Origin: an uncultured Erysipelotrichaceae bacterium
GTDB taxonomy: Bacteria > Bacillota_I > Bacilli_A > RFN20 > CAG-826
Direction of reading: 5' to 3'
Assembly (NCBI GenBank): GCA_947166565.1
Contig: CAMVEL010000002.1
Coordinates: 62,001 to 126,000 of the forward strand
Length of the DNA: 64,000 nt
The notes under the pieces were generated by a model. That model was given only the letters and a program-made list of their open reading frames with translations. It had not been told where the DNA came from and searched no databases. Positions within the stretch are counted from its first letter, which is position 1. Each line of letters begins with the position of its first letter. This document shows positions 10,118 to 18,029 of this stretch, one piece after another. The position numbers and the translations under genes were made by a program.

Positions 10118-11208
10118 ACCCTTCTCCGAAATCGGCTTATATCCATATTCCCTTTTGCAAAAGCATCTGCACCTATTGCGACTTTTGCAAATTGTTGAAG
10201 AATCCCGTTTTCGAACAATCTTACGTCGAAGCCCTTCTTGAAGATATCAAAAAGGCCAATTTAATGAACATGAAGACCATCTATGTGGGAGGAGGAACGC
10301 CCTCTTGCCTCGAAGATGGTCTTTTTGCCTCCTTATTGGCCGAATTAGGCGAATCTTTGGGTGAAGGGTATGAATTTACGGTCGAATGCAATCCGGAGTC
10401 CCTGACGCCCGAAAAAGCGCGAATTATGAAAGCAGTCGGCGTCAACCGCGTATCGATTGGCCTACAAAGCGCGAATCCCAAATACCTCTCCTATTTGGGT
10501 AGGACGCATACATTCAAGGCCGTTGAAGAAGCAATCATCACCCTTAGGAGTAACGGCATCAAAAACATCAATGTCGATTTGATGTATGGCTTCGAAGGTC
10601 AGAATGAGGAAGAATTGCTCGATGACATCAAAGCGATTCTTTCCTTAAAAGTCCCTCACCTATCGACTTATTCTTTAATTTTGGAAAAAGGGACGATCCT
10701 TTACGGAAAAGGGGTAAAGGAAACAGAAGGCGATATTCTTGCTAATTTCTATGAAATAATCCTAAAAGAGCTTAGGAAAGCCGGTTATAGACGTTATGAG
10801 GTCAGCAATTTCGCTCTTCCTGGTTATGAATCCCGCCATAACCTCGTCTATTGGCGCGATGAACAATATTATGGCCTAGGTCTTGGGGCCTCGGGCTATG
10901 AAAACGGGGTCCGTTACAGAATAACCCCTTCGATAAACAACTACCTAAAAGGAATTCGCAAAGTCGAAGAGGAAAAAGTGAACAAGGCCGATGACCGTTC
11001 CTATTATCTTCTAACTTTATTAAGGCTAGAAGAAGGTTTTGATCTCCGAGAATTCCGCGATCGTTTCGATGAGGACTTGCTATTTAGCAGAAAGACCGCG
11101 ATCGAGAAGCACTTGAAATACGGAAATGTCATCGTCGAAAACGATAGAATCAAGGTAACAGACAAGGGTATGCTTCGGCTTGATTCGATATTGGTTGATT
11201 TACTTTAA
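10114..11208 (+). CDS. hemW: Radical SAM protein HemW (heme chaperone family)
   Basis: HemW is a radical SAM protein related to oxygen-independent coproporphyrinogen oxidase HemN but acts in heme trafficking. The cluster motif HIPFCKSICTYCDFC (C-x3-C-x2-C-x-C) is at residues 9-23, followed by YVGGGTPS and the HemW-type RVSIGLQS and HNLVYW segments. The 364-residue length and absence of the HemN N-terminal extension favour HemW. In Firmicutes hemW normally follows lepA; here two unknown genes are inserted between them. Whether this organism handles heme cannot be told from the window. Confidence 0.88.
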   Translation: MNPSPKSAYIHIPFCKSICTYCDFCKLLKNPVFEQSYVEALLEDIKKANLMNMKTIYVGGGTPSCLEDGLFASLLAELGESLGEGYEFTVECNPESLTPEKARIMKAVGVNRVSIGLQSANPKYLSYLGRTHTFKAVEEAIITLRSNGIKNINVDLMYGFEGQNEEELLDDIKAILSLKVPHLSTYSLILEKGTILYGKGVKETEGDILANFYEIILKELRKAGYRRYEVSNFALPGYESRHNLVYWRDEQYYGLGLGASGYENGVRYRITPSINNYLKGIRKVEEEKVNKADDRSYYLLTLLRLEEGFDLREFRDRFDEDLLFSRKTAIEKHLKYGNVIVENDRIKVTDKGMLRLDSILVDLL

Positions 11209-11284
11209 GGGTAATTTTCCTTCTTTTCTCTATGGAGAAGATTCTTCATGGAGATTATACTTTTACCCGAGGAAACAACCCCCT

Positions 11285-11722
11285 ATGCCAACATGTCGTC
11301 ATTGTAATCGTCAAATCGAGAAATTCGAAACTGATATCTGCCCTTATTGCGGCGGAAAAGACCCGATTCCCGCCTCCTATAAAACGATGGATATAACCAA
11401 AAACATCGCCAAGATGGATGGGAAGAACGTCAATCTTTATAAATCGAAATCCCAGGCAGTTTATGCGAATCTATGCTTATTTTTAGGATTTGCCGGGGTT
11501 CATAATTTCTATATCAAGAAGCCTAAGCTCGGTTATATCGACATCGCGATAACCGTTTTCATCCTCGCCCTTATGGGAAGCCTTCTGACTTTCCTCACCC
11601 CTTTGCAGGGATTTGGCTATCTAATCGCTTTCGGCGTGGCCTTTTTGCTTTTCGCCATCTATTCATTCTATCTCCGTCAAAAGGATTCGCCCCGTGACGG
11701 TGAAGGGGAGTTCCTCCGTTAA
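11285..11722 (+). CDS. TM2-domain membrane protein with N-terminal zinc ribbon
   Basis: The 145-residue product begins with a small zinc ribbon (C-x2-C near residues 4-7 and C-x2-C near 18-21), then a TM2 domain with the motif GFAGVHNFYIKKPKLGY followed by two hydrophobic helices. The TM2 family is widespread and of unclear function. The frame is open from 11180, but ATG at 11285 is the likely start because GAGGA sits about 11 bases upstream and the upstream part reads like hemW in another frame. Its stop overlaps the rsmE start (TAATG). Confidence 0.78.
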   Translation: MPTCRHCNRQIEKFETDICPYCGGKDPIPASYKTMDITKNIAKMDGKNVNLYKSKSQAVYANLCLFLGFAGVHNFYIKKPKLGYIDIAITVFILALMGSLLTFLTPLQGFGYLIAFGVAFLLFAIYSFYLRQKDSPRDGEGEFLR

Positions 11723-12435
11723 TGCAGCATTATTTCGGAAAAATCGTTGGAGACGGGGCCTTCCTTGAAGAGGATGATTTACGCCATCTTAAGGTTAGAA
11801 GGGCAGAAATCGGCGAGCCCATCGAGATTTCTACCGAAGACGGAAAGCTTTATCAATGCGAAATAACTTCGCTTTCCCCGTTAAGAATAACGGTTAAGGA
11901 AGAAGTCGAGAATAAGCGGGAACCGGACATCAAACTAACCTTGGCTTTCTCGTTGCTAAAATCCGACCATAACGAATTAATCATCCAAAAAGCCACGGAG
12001 GTCGGAGCGACCTCATTCGCCCCGTTCGTCTCCGAGCGCTCGATCGTCCGTCCCGAGGGGAAAGAGGACAACAAACTCCAAAGGATGCGGAAAATCGCCA
12101 AGGAAGCCGCCGTCCAATGTCGTAGAAACATCGTCCCTGCCGTTTTGCCATATTCTTCTTTTGAAGAAGTATTAAGGCTCAAAGCTTCACATCGCTATCT
12201 CGCCTACGAAGGTCTTTTGGGGGATTCCAAATCGCTTTTCAAAGAGCTAAACAACATCAAAAAAGGCGAGGACATCTTGGTTTTGATTGGTCCTGAAGGA
12301 GGTTTTTCGGATAAGGAGATTCTTAAGGCCAAGGAAGTGGGATTCGAATTCGTAAGCCTAGGAAGAAGCATGTTAAGGGCGGAAACCGCGGCGATTTATT
12401 CGACGAGCCTAATAGTCGCGAAGGGGGAAGAATAA
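11722..12435 (+). CDS. rsmE: 16S rRNA (uracil-1498-N3)-methyltransferase
   Basis: RsmE methylates U1498 near the decoding centre of 16S rRNA using SAM through a SPOUT (knotted) fold. The 237-residue length is normal. The N-terminal PUA-like part begins MQHYF and contains HLKVRRAEIGE; the SPOUT part shows QKATEVGATSFAPFVSERS, then LIGPEGGFSDKE and a C-terminal LGRSMLRAETAAI, all family signatures. It overlaps the TM2 gene by one base and sits upstream of mtaB as in Bacillus, with one unknown gene between. Confidence 0.95.
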   Translation: MQHYFGKIVGDGAFLEEDDLRHLKVRRAEIGEPIEISTEDGKLYQCEITSLSPLRITVKEEVENKREPDIKLTLAFSLLKSDHNELIIQKATEVGATSFAPFVSERSIVRPEGKEDNKLQRMRKIAKEAAVQCRRNIVPAVLPYSSFEEVLRLKASHRYLAYEGLLGDSKSLFKELNNIKKGEDILVLIGPEGGFSDKEILKAKEVGFEFVSLGRSMLRAETAAIYSTSLIVAKGEE

Positions 12436-12436
12436 A

Positions 12437-13234
12437 ATGGATTTCTTCACATTGACCCGCAAAAGGCAGAGGAGGACGCATTTCAATCGCTCTTCTGAAA
12501 TGCAATTTTTCCTCGATAACAACGTGCTTTTACGTTCAAACCCCATGTTTATGACCTATGCGAATGCGCAACGTTCTTTCGATATCGTCAGGGCCAACAT
12601 CATAATTCGTGGACTCATTAACAAAAAGACCATCGAAAAAATCTATTTTTCCTTGATGGAAGGCCAACTTCTTGAAACAATCAACAAAGAGCAGAAGGAA
12701 GAAGTATCCAAAAAGGTCCAAGCCGAGATAAGCGATCTCCCATATGCCTTTGACCAAGAAAGCAAAATCTATATCCCTTTCTTTTCAAGAAGTATCAATA
12801 GAATCTACGAGAAGGACTTCTGGAAATTGGAGGAAATGCCCTATAAATCGTTATTAAAGGACTTCGATTCAATCATTTCCGATCCTTTCGACCTCTATGG
12901 CGATGACCTATATAACTCCATTTTCACGAAGCTTGTCAGGTTGAAGAAAGCCAGAGAGGGCTCGGCATTCTATGATTACGATGCCTTGGCAATTTATTTC
13001 GTCAATAAAGGCGGGCGTTTGGAAGAAGCGATATATCTTTTCGACAAGGATTTAAGGAAGCCTTCGCCCAACCATATGATCGGAAAGCTCATTCCGGTGG
13101 TCAATGCATACTATTCCGGCAACAAAGACGCCTTCTTTGCTGAATTGGTAAAAAATAGGTTAATTTCTAGTAGATTATTAGCAAAGCATTTAGATTCAAT
13201 TCGCTCGAATAAATCGGGAGAAAACGCGGAGTAG
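12437..13234 (+). CDS. Protein of unknown function between rsmE and mtaB
   Basis: I do not recognise this 265-residue protein. It has no signal peptide or membrane helix, and no Cys pair or nucleotide motif. It is mostly charged and predicted helical, with many aromatic residues (for example DFWKLEEMPYKSLLKDF) and a basic N-terminus (TRKRQRRTHFNR). The ATG at 12437 is supported by a GGGGGAAG ribosome-binding site seven bases upstream. It lies two bases after rsmE and six before mtaB, so it is in the same operon, in a place where Bacillus has no gene. A link to RNA modification is only positional. Confidence 0.75.
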   Translation: MDFFTLTRKRQRRTHFNRSSEMQFFLDNNVLLRSNPMFMTYANAQRSFDIVRANIIIRGLINKKTIEKIYFSLMEGQLLETINKEQKEEVSKKVQAEISDLPYAFDQESKIYIPFFSRSINRIYEKDFWKLEEMPYKSLLKDFDSIISDPFDLYGDDLYNSIFTKLVRLKKAREGSAFYDYDALAIYFVNKGGRLEEAIYLFDKDLRKPSPNHMIGKLIPVVNAYYSGNKDAFFAELVKNRLISSRLLAKHLDSIRSNKSGENAE

Positions 13235-13240
13235 TAGGTA

Positions 13241-14524
13241 ATGTTTGAATCATTTTACCTTCATACATTAGGTTGCAAAGTCAACGCTTATGAGACCTCT
13301 GCCCTTGGAGAGGAATTATCGCGACACGGGTTGCGTAAAGTCCAAAATCCGGAAGAGGCTGATGTCATTGTCTTAAATACCTGCTCAGTCACCGCAAGGG
13401 CCGATCAGAAATCTCGTCAACATATATCTTCTTTTAGGCGTAGGAATCCTAATGCATCGATCCTCGTGATGGGGTGCTATTCCCAGACACACGCAGATGA
13501 ATGCGTATCTTTAGGCGCCAACGTCGTCTTAGGTTCCGCCAACCGTTCCAAGGCCTTTAGCCTACTGGAAGAGTCGCTTAGGAAAAACGAGCCAATAATC
13601 GACGTTAAGCCAAGCGTTCGCAATGAATCCTATGAAGAACTAGGCTTCAATGCCTATTCGGATAACGCCCGCGCCTACCTTAAGGTACAAGATGGATGCA
13701 ATAACTTTTGCTCATATTGCTATATTCCCACTCTACGCGGGAATTCACGCTCCCGCGAACCGAGGGAAGTCGTAGAAGAGGCGATTGCCCTCGAAAACAA
13801 AGGCTTCCGCGAGATCATCATCACGGGAATCCATATAGGCGCCTATGGGGAGGATCTTGACGGCCATTTCCGTCTCGCCGATTTGCTTAACGCCATATTG
13901 AACAAATGCGAAAAGCTCGATAGATTGCGGATTTCCTCAATCGAGGAATCGGAGATCGACGATGGCTTCCTCTCCTTGCTAAGAAACAAGAAGCAGGTCG
14001 TCGATCACCTCCATATCCCCCTCCAATCCGGCTCCTCCGATGTCTTGAAGGCCATGCACCGCCATTACGATACCAAGGCTTTCCTCGAAAAGCTTTCCGC
14101 TATTAGATCAATCCGTCCGGAAATCGCGATTACCACCGATATAATCGTTGGTTTCCCTTCCGAAACCGAAGAGGATTTCGCAAAGACCCTCGAATTCTGC
14201 GAGGAAGCCAAATTCGCGGAAATCCACGTGTTCCCCTTTTCCCCTCGTCCGAACACGCCCGCCTACTATATGAAGGACCTCTCCCCGCAGATAAAGAAGG
14301 AACGCGTCAAACGTCTTATGAATCTTTCCAAATCCTTAAGGAAGAAATACGAATCGCAATTTTATGGAAGAAGCATGCCCGTCCTGTTCGAGGATTACGA
14401 CGAAAAGAAGCGCCTTGCCTTTGGTCATACCGAAAACTATCTCCTCGTCGCCCTTCCTAGCGATAAACCACGTCATGGAGAAATCGCGGAAATTATTTAT
14501 GACGATAAGGTGGCATCGGACTAA
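13241..14524 (+). CDS. mtaB: tRNA threonylcarbamoyladenosine methylthiotransferase
   Basis: MtaB adds a methylthio group to t6A at tRNA position 37. The protein has the UPF0004 domain with LGCKVNAYET at residues 8-17 (the MtaB form of the motif), further Cys in VLNTCSVT and VMGCYSQT for the auxiliary cluster, and the radical SAM motif DGCNNFCSYCYIPTLRG near 150. A TRAM-like C-terminal region follows. Its length (427) is usual. It ends the operon from the TM2 gene; the next gene, rpmF, has its own promoter. Confidence 0.95.
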   Translation: MFESFYLHTLGCKVNAYETSALGEELSRHGLRKVQNPEEADVIVLNTCSVTARADQKSRQHISSFRRRNPNASILVMGCYSQTHADECVSLGANVVLGSANRSKAFSLLEESLRKNEPIIDVKPSVRNESYEELGFNAYSDNARAYLKVQDGCNNFCSYCYIPTLRGNSRSREPREVVEEAIALENKGFREIIITGIHIGAYGEDLDGHFRLADLLNAILNKCEKLDRLRISSIEESEIDDGFLSLLRNKKQVVDHLHIPLQSGSSDVLKAMHRHYDTKAFLEKLSAIRSIRPEIAITTDIIVGFPSETEEDFAKTLEFCEEAKFAEIHVFPFSPRPNTPAYYMKDLSPQIKKERVKRLMNLSKSLRKKYESQFYGRSMPVLFEDYDEKKRLAFGHTENYLLVALPSDKPRHGEIAEIIYDDKVASD

Positions 14525-14559
14525 TTCGGAATTTTTTTGACATTGTCTCAAAAATCATG

Positions 14560-14587
14560 TTGCCTACGCACACAAGACAAATATAAT
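14560..14587 (+). promoter_or_regulatory. rpmF promoter
   Basis: TTGCCT (14560-14565), a 16-base spacer and a perfect TATAAT (14582-14587). A TTGACA at 14537 is 39 bases from that -10 and cannot pair with it. The ribosome-binding site AAAAGGAGATGA follows at about 14598-14609. Confidence 0.75.
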
Positions 14588-14616
14588 TTGCTCGCTCAAA
14601 AGGAGATGAAAAGAAA

Positions 14617-14802
14617 ATGGCAGTCCCACAGAGAAGAATCAGCAAAACTCGCAAGCGTCTACGCCGCACCCACTTCAAGCTAGAAGTCACCGGCCTCGTC
14701 GCCTGCCCACACTGCGGAGAAATGATCCGCTCCCATCGCGTTTGCCCGAAATGCGGCTATTATGGCGGCAAGTCGGTCGTCGCTAAGAAAGAAGAGGAAT
14801 AA
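14617..14802 (+). CDS. rpmF: 50S ribosomal protein L32
   Basis: L32 is a small zinc-binding protein of the large subunit. The 61-residue product starts [19 protein letters not shown] and has both Cys pairs intact (CPHC and CPKC), so this is the zinc-containing form. It forms a one-gene unit between the promoter at 14560 and the terminator at 14811. Confidence 0.95.
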   Translation: MAVPQRRISKTRKRLRRTHFKLEVTGLVACPHCGEMIRSHRVCPKCGYYGGKSVVAKKEEE

Positions 14803-14810
14803 GTCACCTC

Positions 14811-14834
14811 AAGGCCCTTTGTATGGGCCTTTTT
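14811..14834 (+). terminator. Terminator after rpmF
   Basis: AAGGCCC (14811-14817) and GGGCCTT (14825-14831) form a perfect 7-bp stem followed by TTTG. deoC starts 20 bases later, so some read-through into deoC is possible. Confidence 0.75.
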
Positions 14835-14854
14835 GTTAGAAGAAGGAGAAAACA

Positions 14855-15505
14855 ATGGAATTCAACAAATACTTTGACCACACGTTGCTCAAACCAGAAG
14901 CCACCGAAAAGGACATCATCCGCCTTTGTGAGGAAGCGAAGAAATACGATTTCGCCTCCGTCTGCGTCAATCCTTGCTTTGTTTCCTTGGCTAAGGAACA
15001 GCTCGAAGGCTCTAACGTCAAGGTCTGCACCGTCATCGGTTTCCCTTTAGGGGCCAATTCCTCCTCGGTCAAGGCCACCGAAGCCTCCATCGCCGTCATG
15101 AACGGGGCGGAAGAGGTCGACATGGTCATCAACGTCGGCTGGGTCAAGGAAAGAAGATACGAGGACCTCGTCTACGAAATCGCCCTCATCAAGGATGCCT
15201 GCGAGGGAAAACTCCTCAAGGTCATCCTCGAAACCTGCCTCCTAACCGATGAGGAGATCGCTTACGCCAGCAAAGCAGCGATGGACGCCGGTGCCGATTT
15301 CGTGAAGACCTCGACCGGTTTCTCCAAAGGAGGAGCGACCGTCGAAGCCGTCAGGATCATGCGCGAAACCGTCGGTGATAAGCTCGGCGTTAAGGCTAGT
15401 GGAGGCATCCATACCCTCGCCGAAGCCAAAGCCCTCATCGAAGCCGGCGCGAACCGCCTTGGATGCTCCGCTTCCGTCAAGATAATGGAAGAACTTGGCA
15501 AATAA
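14855..15505 (+). CDS. deoC: Deoxyribose-phosphate aldolase
   Basis: DeoC splits 2-deoxyribose 5-phosphate into acetaldehyde and glyceraldehyde 3-phosphate during deoxynucleoside breakdown. The 216-residue TIM barrel has the catalytic set: D89 in EVDMVIN, the Schiff-base K151 in FVKTSTGF and K180 in GVKASGGI. The start at 14855 follows GAAGGAG. It works downstream of phosphopentomutase (deoB at 44571), and with cytidine deaminase (cdd) forms a nucleoside salvage route, although the three are not in one operon here. Confidence 0.96.
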   Translation: MEFNKYFDHTLLKPEATEKDIIRLCEEAKKYDFASVCVNPCFVSLAKEQLEGSNVKVCTVIGFPLGANSSSVKATEASIAVMNGAEEVDMVINVGWVKERRYEDLVYEIALIKDACEGKLLKVILETCLLTDEEIAYASKAAMDAGADFVKTSTGFSKGGATVEAVRIMRETVGDKLGVKASGGIHTLAEAKALIEAGANRLGCSASVKIMEELGK

Positions 15506-15528
15506 GATCCAAAAGTTAAATTTTCCGA

Positions 15529-15557
15529 TTGAAACGTCCATCTTTTGATGGTATGTT
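15529..15557 (+). promoter_or_regulatory. rpsU promoter
   Basis: TTGAAA (15529-15534) and TATGTT (15552-15557) with a 17-base spacer, about 34 bases before the rpsU ATG. An AGAAAGGAAGG ribosome-binding site lies at about 15571-15581. Confidence 0.7.
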
Positions 15558-15590
15558 ATTGCTCGCGACCAGAAAGGAAGGTGATTATAG

Positions 15591-15767
15591 ATGGCAGTTA
15601 AGACAACTCTCCGCGAAGGGGAAAACGTCGACGAACTCCTCCGTCGTTTCAAACGCGGCGTGAACAAGTCTGGCATCCTTCTTGAAGCTCGCAAGCGCGA
15701 AGCCTATCTCAAACCAGGCCTAAAGAGGAAAATGAAATCCAAAATGGCCAGGCGCAAGAAGTTCTAA
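15591..15767 (+). CDS. rpsU: 30S ribosomal protein S21
   Basis: S21 is a 30S protein needed for initiation. This 58-residue gene reads [20 protein letters not shown] and then [18 protein letters not shown], followed by a strongly basic C-terminus. It follows mtaB as in Bacillus, here with rpmF and deoC in between. It is a single-gene unit with promoter (15529) and terminator (15784). Confidence 0.94.
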   Translation: MAVKTTLREGENVDELLRRFKRGVNKSGILLEARKREAYLKPGLKRKMKSKMARRKKF

Positions 15768-15783
15768 GCCCTTAGCTAACTAG

Positions 15784-15810
15784 ACCCGTCCAAGCGACGG
15801 GTTTTTTCTT
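15784..15810 (+). terminator. Terminator after rpsU
   Basis: ACCCGTC (15784-15790) and GACGGGT (15796-15802) form a perfect 7-bp stem with a 5-base loop, followed by a T run and CTT. Confidence 0.85.
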
Positions 15811-15831
15811 GCCCGAAAAGGAAAGTGCAAA

Positions 15832-15915
15832 AAAATAGTTTCGATTAAAAGCCATCTTTGCAAAAAGTTTTCAAAAAAGTGAGCCAATTTTCGATTTTTT
15901 CCACTATTAGTTAGT
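15832..15915 (+). repeat. Upstream element shared with 58185-58277 (copy A)
   Basis: The last 35 bases (15881-15915) match 58243-58277 at 30 positions, and weaker similarity continues upstream for about 50 bases (AAATA..TTCGAT, then CAAAAA.TTTTCAA). The shared part ends in CACTATTAGT and TAGT, directly before the ATG at 15916. TATTAG could be a -10; no canonical -35 is present, only the conserved GAGCC. The element is probably a promoter or regulator site. Confidence 0.6.
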
Positions 15916-17112
15916 ATGAAGACAAAAATCGTTTACCAATCACAGGAGAAGGGCTGCGGCTATGCCGCGGTGAAGATGGCCCTGATCCATATGTCCAAAA
16001 GGAAGGACTTCGCTTATGCGGAGGAACCGGAGATCGAGGGAATGGCCCCTTCCTTATTGGATATAAAGGAATATGCCCTTAACCACGGCCTTTCCCTCGA
16101 GGTCTTTAGGACAAAAGACCCATCCGAACTATTCGAGAACAAGGAATATCCCCTTTTGCTGATCCTAAGCGAAAGCAAATCGACCCACATGGTCTATTTG
16201 GAGAGGAAAAGGCGGAAGGACTATGTTGTTTATGACCCCAAGAGAGGAAAGCGTTATATCCCCCACGAGGACCTCCACCGCGTGTTTTCCGGAACCTTCG
16301 TTTCCCTCCTTTCATATAGGGAACTTGGGCAATCGTTCCAAAAGAAGAAGGACAAAACCAGGAGATGGAACCTCCTCGATGCCTTTTTCTCCTTCTTGCC
16401 CCTGCCCTTTCTCCTTTTGGGGATGTCGACCCTTGAAGGATACGTCTTGGCGATTCCGATAACCTTCTTCCTTCTTTCGTTAACGTCGGTTTTCATCGGG
16501 AGATTCATCAAGATCGCCTCCTTCAAGGCGTTCGACCGTAATTACGGGCGTTTCCTCCTCCATAACGACCCCCTCAAAAGGAGGAGCCTCTACACGCATT
16601 ATTGCCAATACAAAGCCTACGCCTTCACTAGCCTTGGCCAATTCGCGGCGACCCTAGCGGAGACGATTGGCCTCGTGACGATTCTAGCGATCCGCAACCT
16701 CTTCTTCGGGACCCTTCTTTGCCTAGCGATCCTCATGAGCGTCCTCCTTGTGATCCTCGATACCCCAAGGGAAAAGAAAACCTTAGGAATGATCGAGGAA
16801 AAGGAGGATACCTTCCTCAACGTCCGCCTCTCGGAAGAAGATAGGAAGACGGCTTTGCTTGGGGTCTTCGCCTCCTCGACTTCCTACGCCTCGTTTTTGC
16901 TTTCTAGGGAGACCTTCACGTTCGTTATCTCCGTCGCTTTCTCCTCCATCGCGATGGCGATAACGGGCCTAGCCTCACTCGAGACCTTCATCTTCTATTG
17001 CCTTTCCATCCATATCGTGGTGAGTTTGACCATCGAGACCTTCAAATCCTATGAAGGGGTGGAGAAGAAAAGGAAGGAGGAGCCCTTTTTCCTCCGTTAT
17101 TTCGTGGAGTGA
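15916..17112 (+). CDS. C39 peptidase domain joined to six membrane helices, no ATPase domain
   Basis: Residues about 1-140 form a C39 (double-glycine) peptidase of the type found in bacteriocin ABC exporters. The set is complete: Gln8 and Cys14 in QSQEKGCGYAAVKM, His in STHMVYLE and Asp in VVYDPKRG. Residues about 155-385 hold six hydrophobic helices in the 2+2+2 layout of an exporter membrane domain. The protein then stops at 398 residues: there is no Walker A, signature motif or Walker B, and no ATPase gene beside it. Such enzymes cut leader peptides after Gly-Gly; this one may process or escort a peptide using a separate ATPase, or without one. No ribosome-binding site precedes the ATG, so the mRNA may be leaderless. 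It stands between rpsU and ybeY with no terminator visible after it. Confidence 0.75.
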   Translation: MKTKIVYQSQEKGCGYAAVKMALIHMSKRKDFAYAEEPEIEGMAPSLLDIKEYALNHGLSLEVFRTKDPSELFENKEYPLLLILSESKSTHMVYLERKRRKDYVVYDPKRGKRYIPHEDLHRVFSGTFVSLLSYRELGQSFQKKKDKTRRWNLLDAFFSFLPLPFLLLGMSTLEGYVLAIPITFFLLSLTSVFIGRFIKIASFKAFDRNYGRFLLHNDPLKRRSLYTHYCQYKAYAFTSLGQFAATLAETIGLVTILAIRNLFFGTLLCLAILMSVLLVILDTPREKKTLGMIEEKEDTFLNVRLSEEDRKTALLGVFASSTSYASFLLSRETFTFVISVAFSSIAMAITGLASLETFIFYCLSIHIVVSLTIETFKSYEGVEKKRKEEPFFLRYFVE

Positions 17113-17136
17113 CCCTACTCCAAGACCCCTTGTTTA

Positions 17137-17145
17137 TGGTAAAAT
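17137..17145 (+). promoter_or_regulatory. Possible extended -10 promoter before ybeY
   Basis: TG-G-TAAAAT (17137-17145) ends ten bases before the ybeY ATG, and no Shine-Dalgarno sequence intervenes. If used, the transcript would have at most a few bases of leader. No good -35 is visible. Confidence 0.4.
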
Positions 17146-17154
17146 AACTTAGTT

Positions 17155-17619
17155 ATGGAATTGCTATTCGAAAACGAGTTGGACCCTAAATACGATGTCC
17201 TCGAAAAGGAATACGCCCTCATCATGGGCAAAGCCTTTGAATACCTAAACATCAAGACGAATTACGAAGTCGACGTCTCCCTCGTCGATTTCGAATCCAT
17301 CCAACAGATCAACCGCGACTACCGCGGGATCGACAGGATAACCGACGTCATTTCCTTCGCCTTCAATGACGATAAGAGCGAATTGGGCGCGATAAAAGGG
17401 GATGTTCCCCGCCTATTAGGTGAGATCTTCATCTGCGTGCCCCGCGCCCTTGAGCAGGCTAAGGAAATCGGCAATACCCCCGAAAGGGAACTATCCTTCC
17501 TCTTCTGCCATGGCCTCCTCCATCTTCTAGGCTATGACCACATGAAGAAGGAGGACGAGGAGATCATGTTCCCCCTTCAGGAAAAAATCCTTGAGCTAAC
17601 CAAGGAAGAAAGGAAATAA
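17155..17619 (+). CDS. ybeY: Endoribonuclease YbeY
   Basis: YbeY is a zinc endoribonuclease for 16S rRNA 3'-end maturation and ribosome quality control. The metal motif HGLLHLLGYDH is present near residues 122-132, and ITDVISFAF is the conserved upstream segment. Length 154 is normal. It starts the ybeY-cdd-era-recO block; Bacillus has dgkA between ybeY and cdd, missing here. No ribosome-binding site is seen before the ATG (see the extended -10 at 17137). Confidence 0.95.
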   Translation: MELLFENELDPKYDVLEKEYALIMGKAFEYLNIKTNYEVDVSLVDFESIQQINRDYRGIDRITDVISFAFNDDKSELGAIKGDVPRLLGEIFICVPRALEQAKEIGNTPERELSFLFCHGLLHLLGYDHMKKEDEEIMFPLQEKILELTKEERK

Positions 17620-17621
17620 CC

Positions 17622-18029
17622 ATGGACAAGAACCTTCTGATCGAAGAAGCCAAGAAAGCGAGGGAGAAATCCTATTCCCCCTATAGCAAATTCAAGGTCG
17701 GCGCGGCCGCTTTGATGCGCGATGGAAGGATATTCCACGGCGCGAACATCGAGAATTCCTCCTACCCCCTTTGCATGTGCGCCGAAAGGAACGCGATCTA
17801 TAACGCGATGAATAACGGTTACAAGAAAGAGGATTTCCTTGCTTTGGCCCTTATCGCCGATACCGAAGGGCCGGTGACACCCTGTGGGGCCTGCCGTCAG
17901 GTCATCAGCGAACTCATGCCTAAGGGCACCCCGATATTGATGGCCTCCCTCCGCGGCGATCTCCAGGAGACGACCCCCGAGGAGCTTTTGCCTTTCGCTT
18001 TCGACGAAAAGGCCCTGAAAAACCTATGA
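17622..18029 (+). CDS. cdd: Cytidine deaminase
   Basis: Cdd deaminates cytidine and deoxycytidine to uridine forms. The zinc site is C53, C88 and C91 (CAERN, PCGAC) with catalytic Glu55. The 135-residue length fits the small tetrameric class. It starts two bases after ybeY and ends in a four-base ATGA overlap with era, so translation is coupled. Confidence 0.96.
   Translation: MDKNLLIEEAKKAREKSYSPYSKFKVGAAALMRDGRIFHGANIENSSYPLCMCAERNAIYNAMNNGYKKEDFLALALIADTEGPVTPCGACRQVISELMPKGTPILMASLRGDLQETTPEELLPFAFDEKALKNL

Noticed and set aside
14537-14542. TTGACA before rpmF as its -35
   Set aside because: It is 39 bases from the TATAAT; TTGCCT at 14560 has the right spacing.
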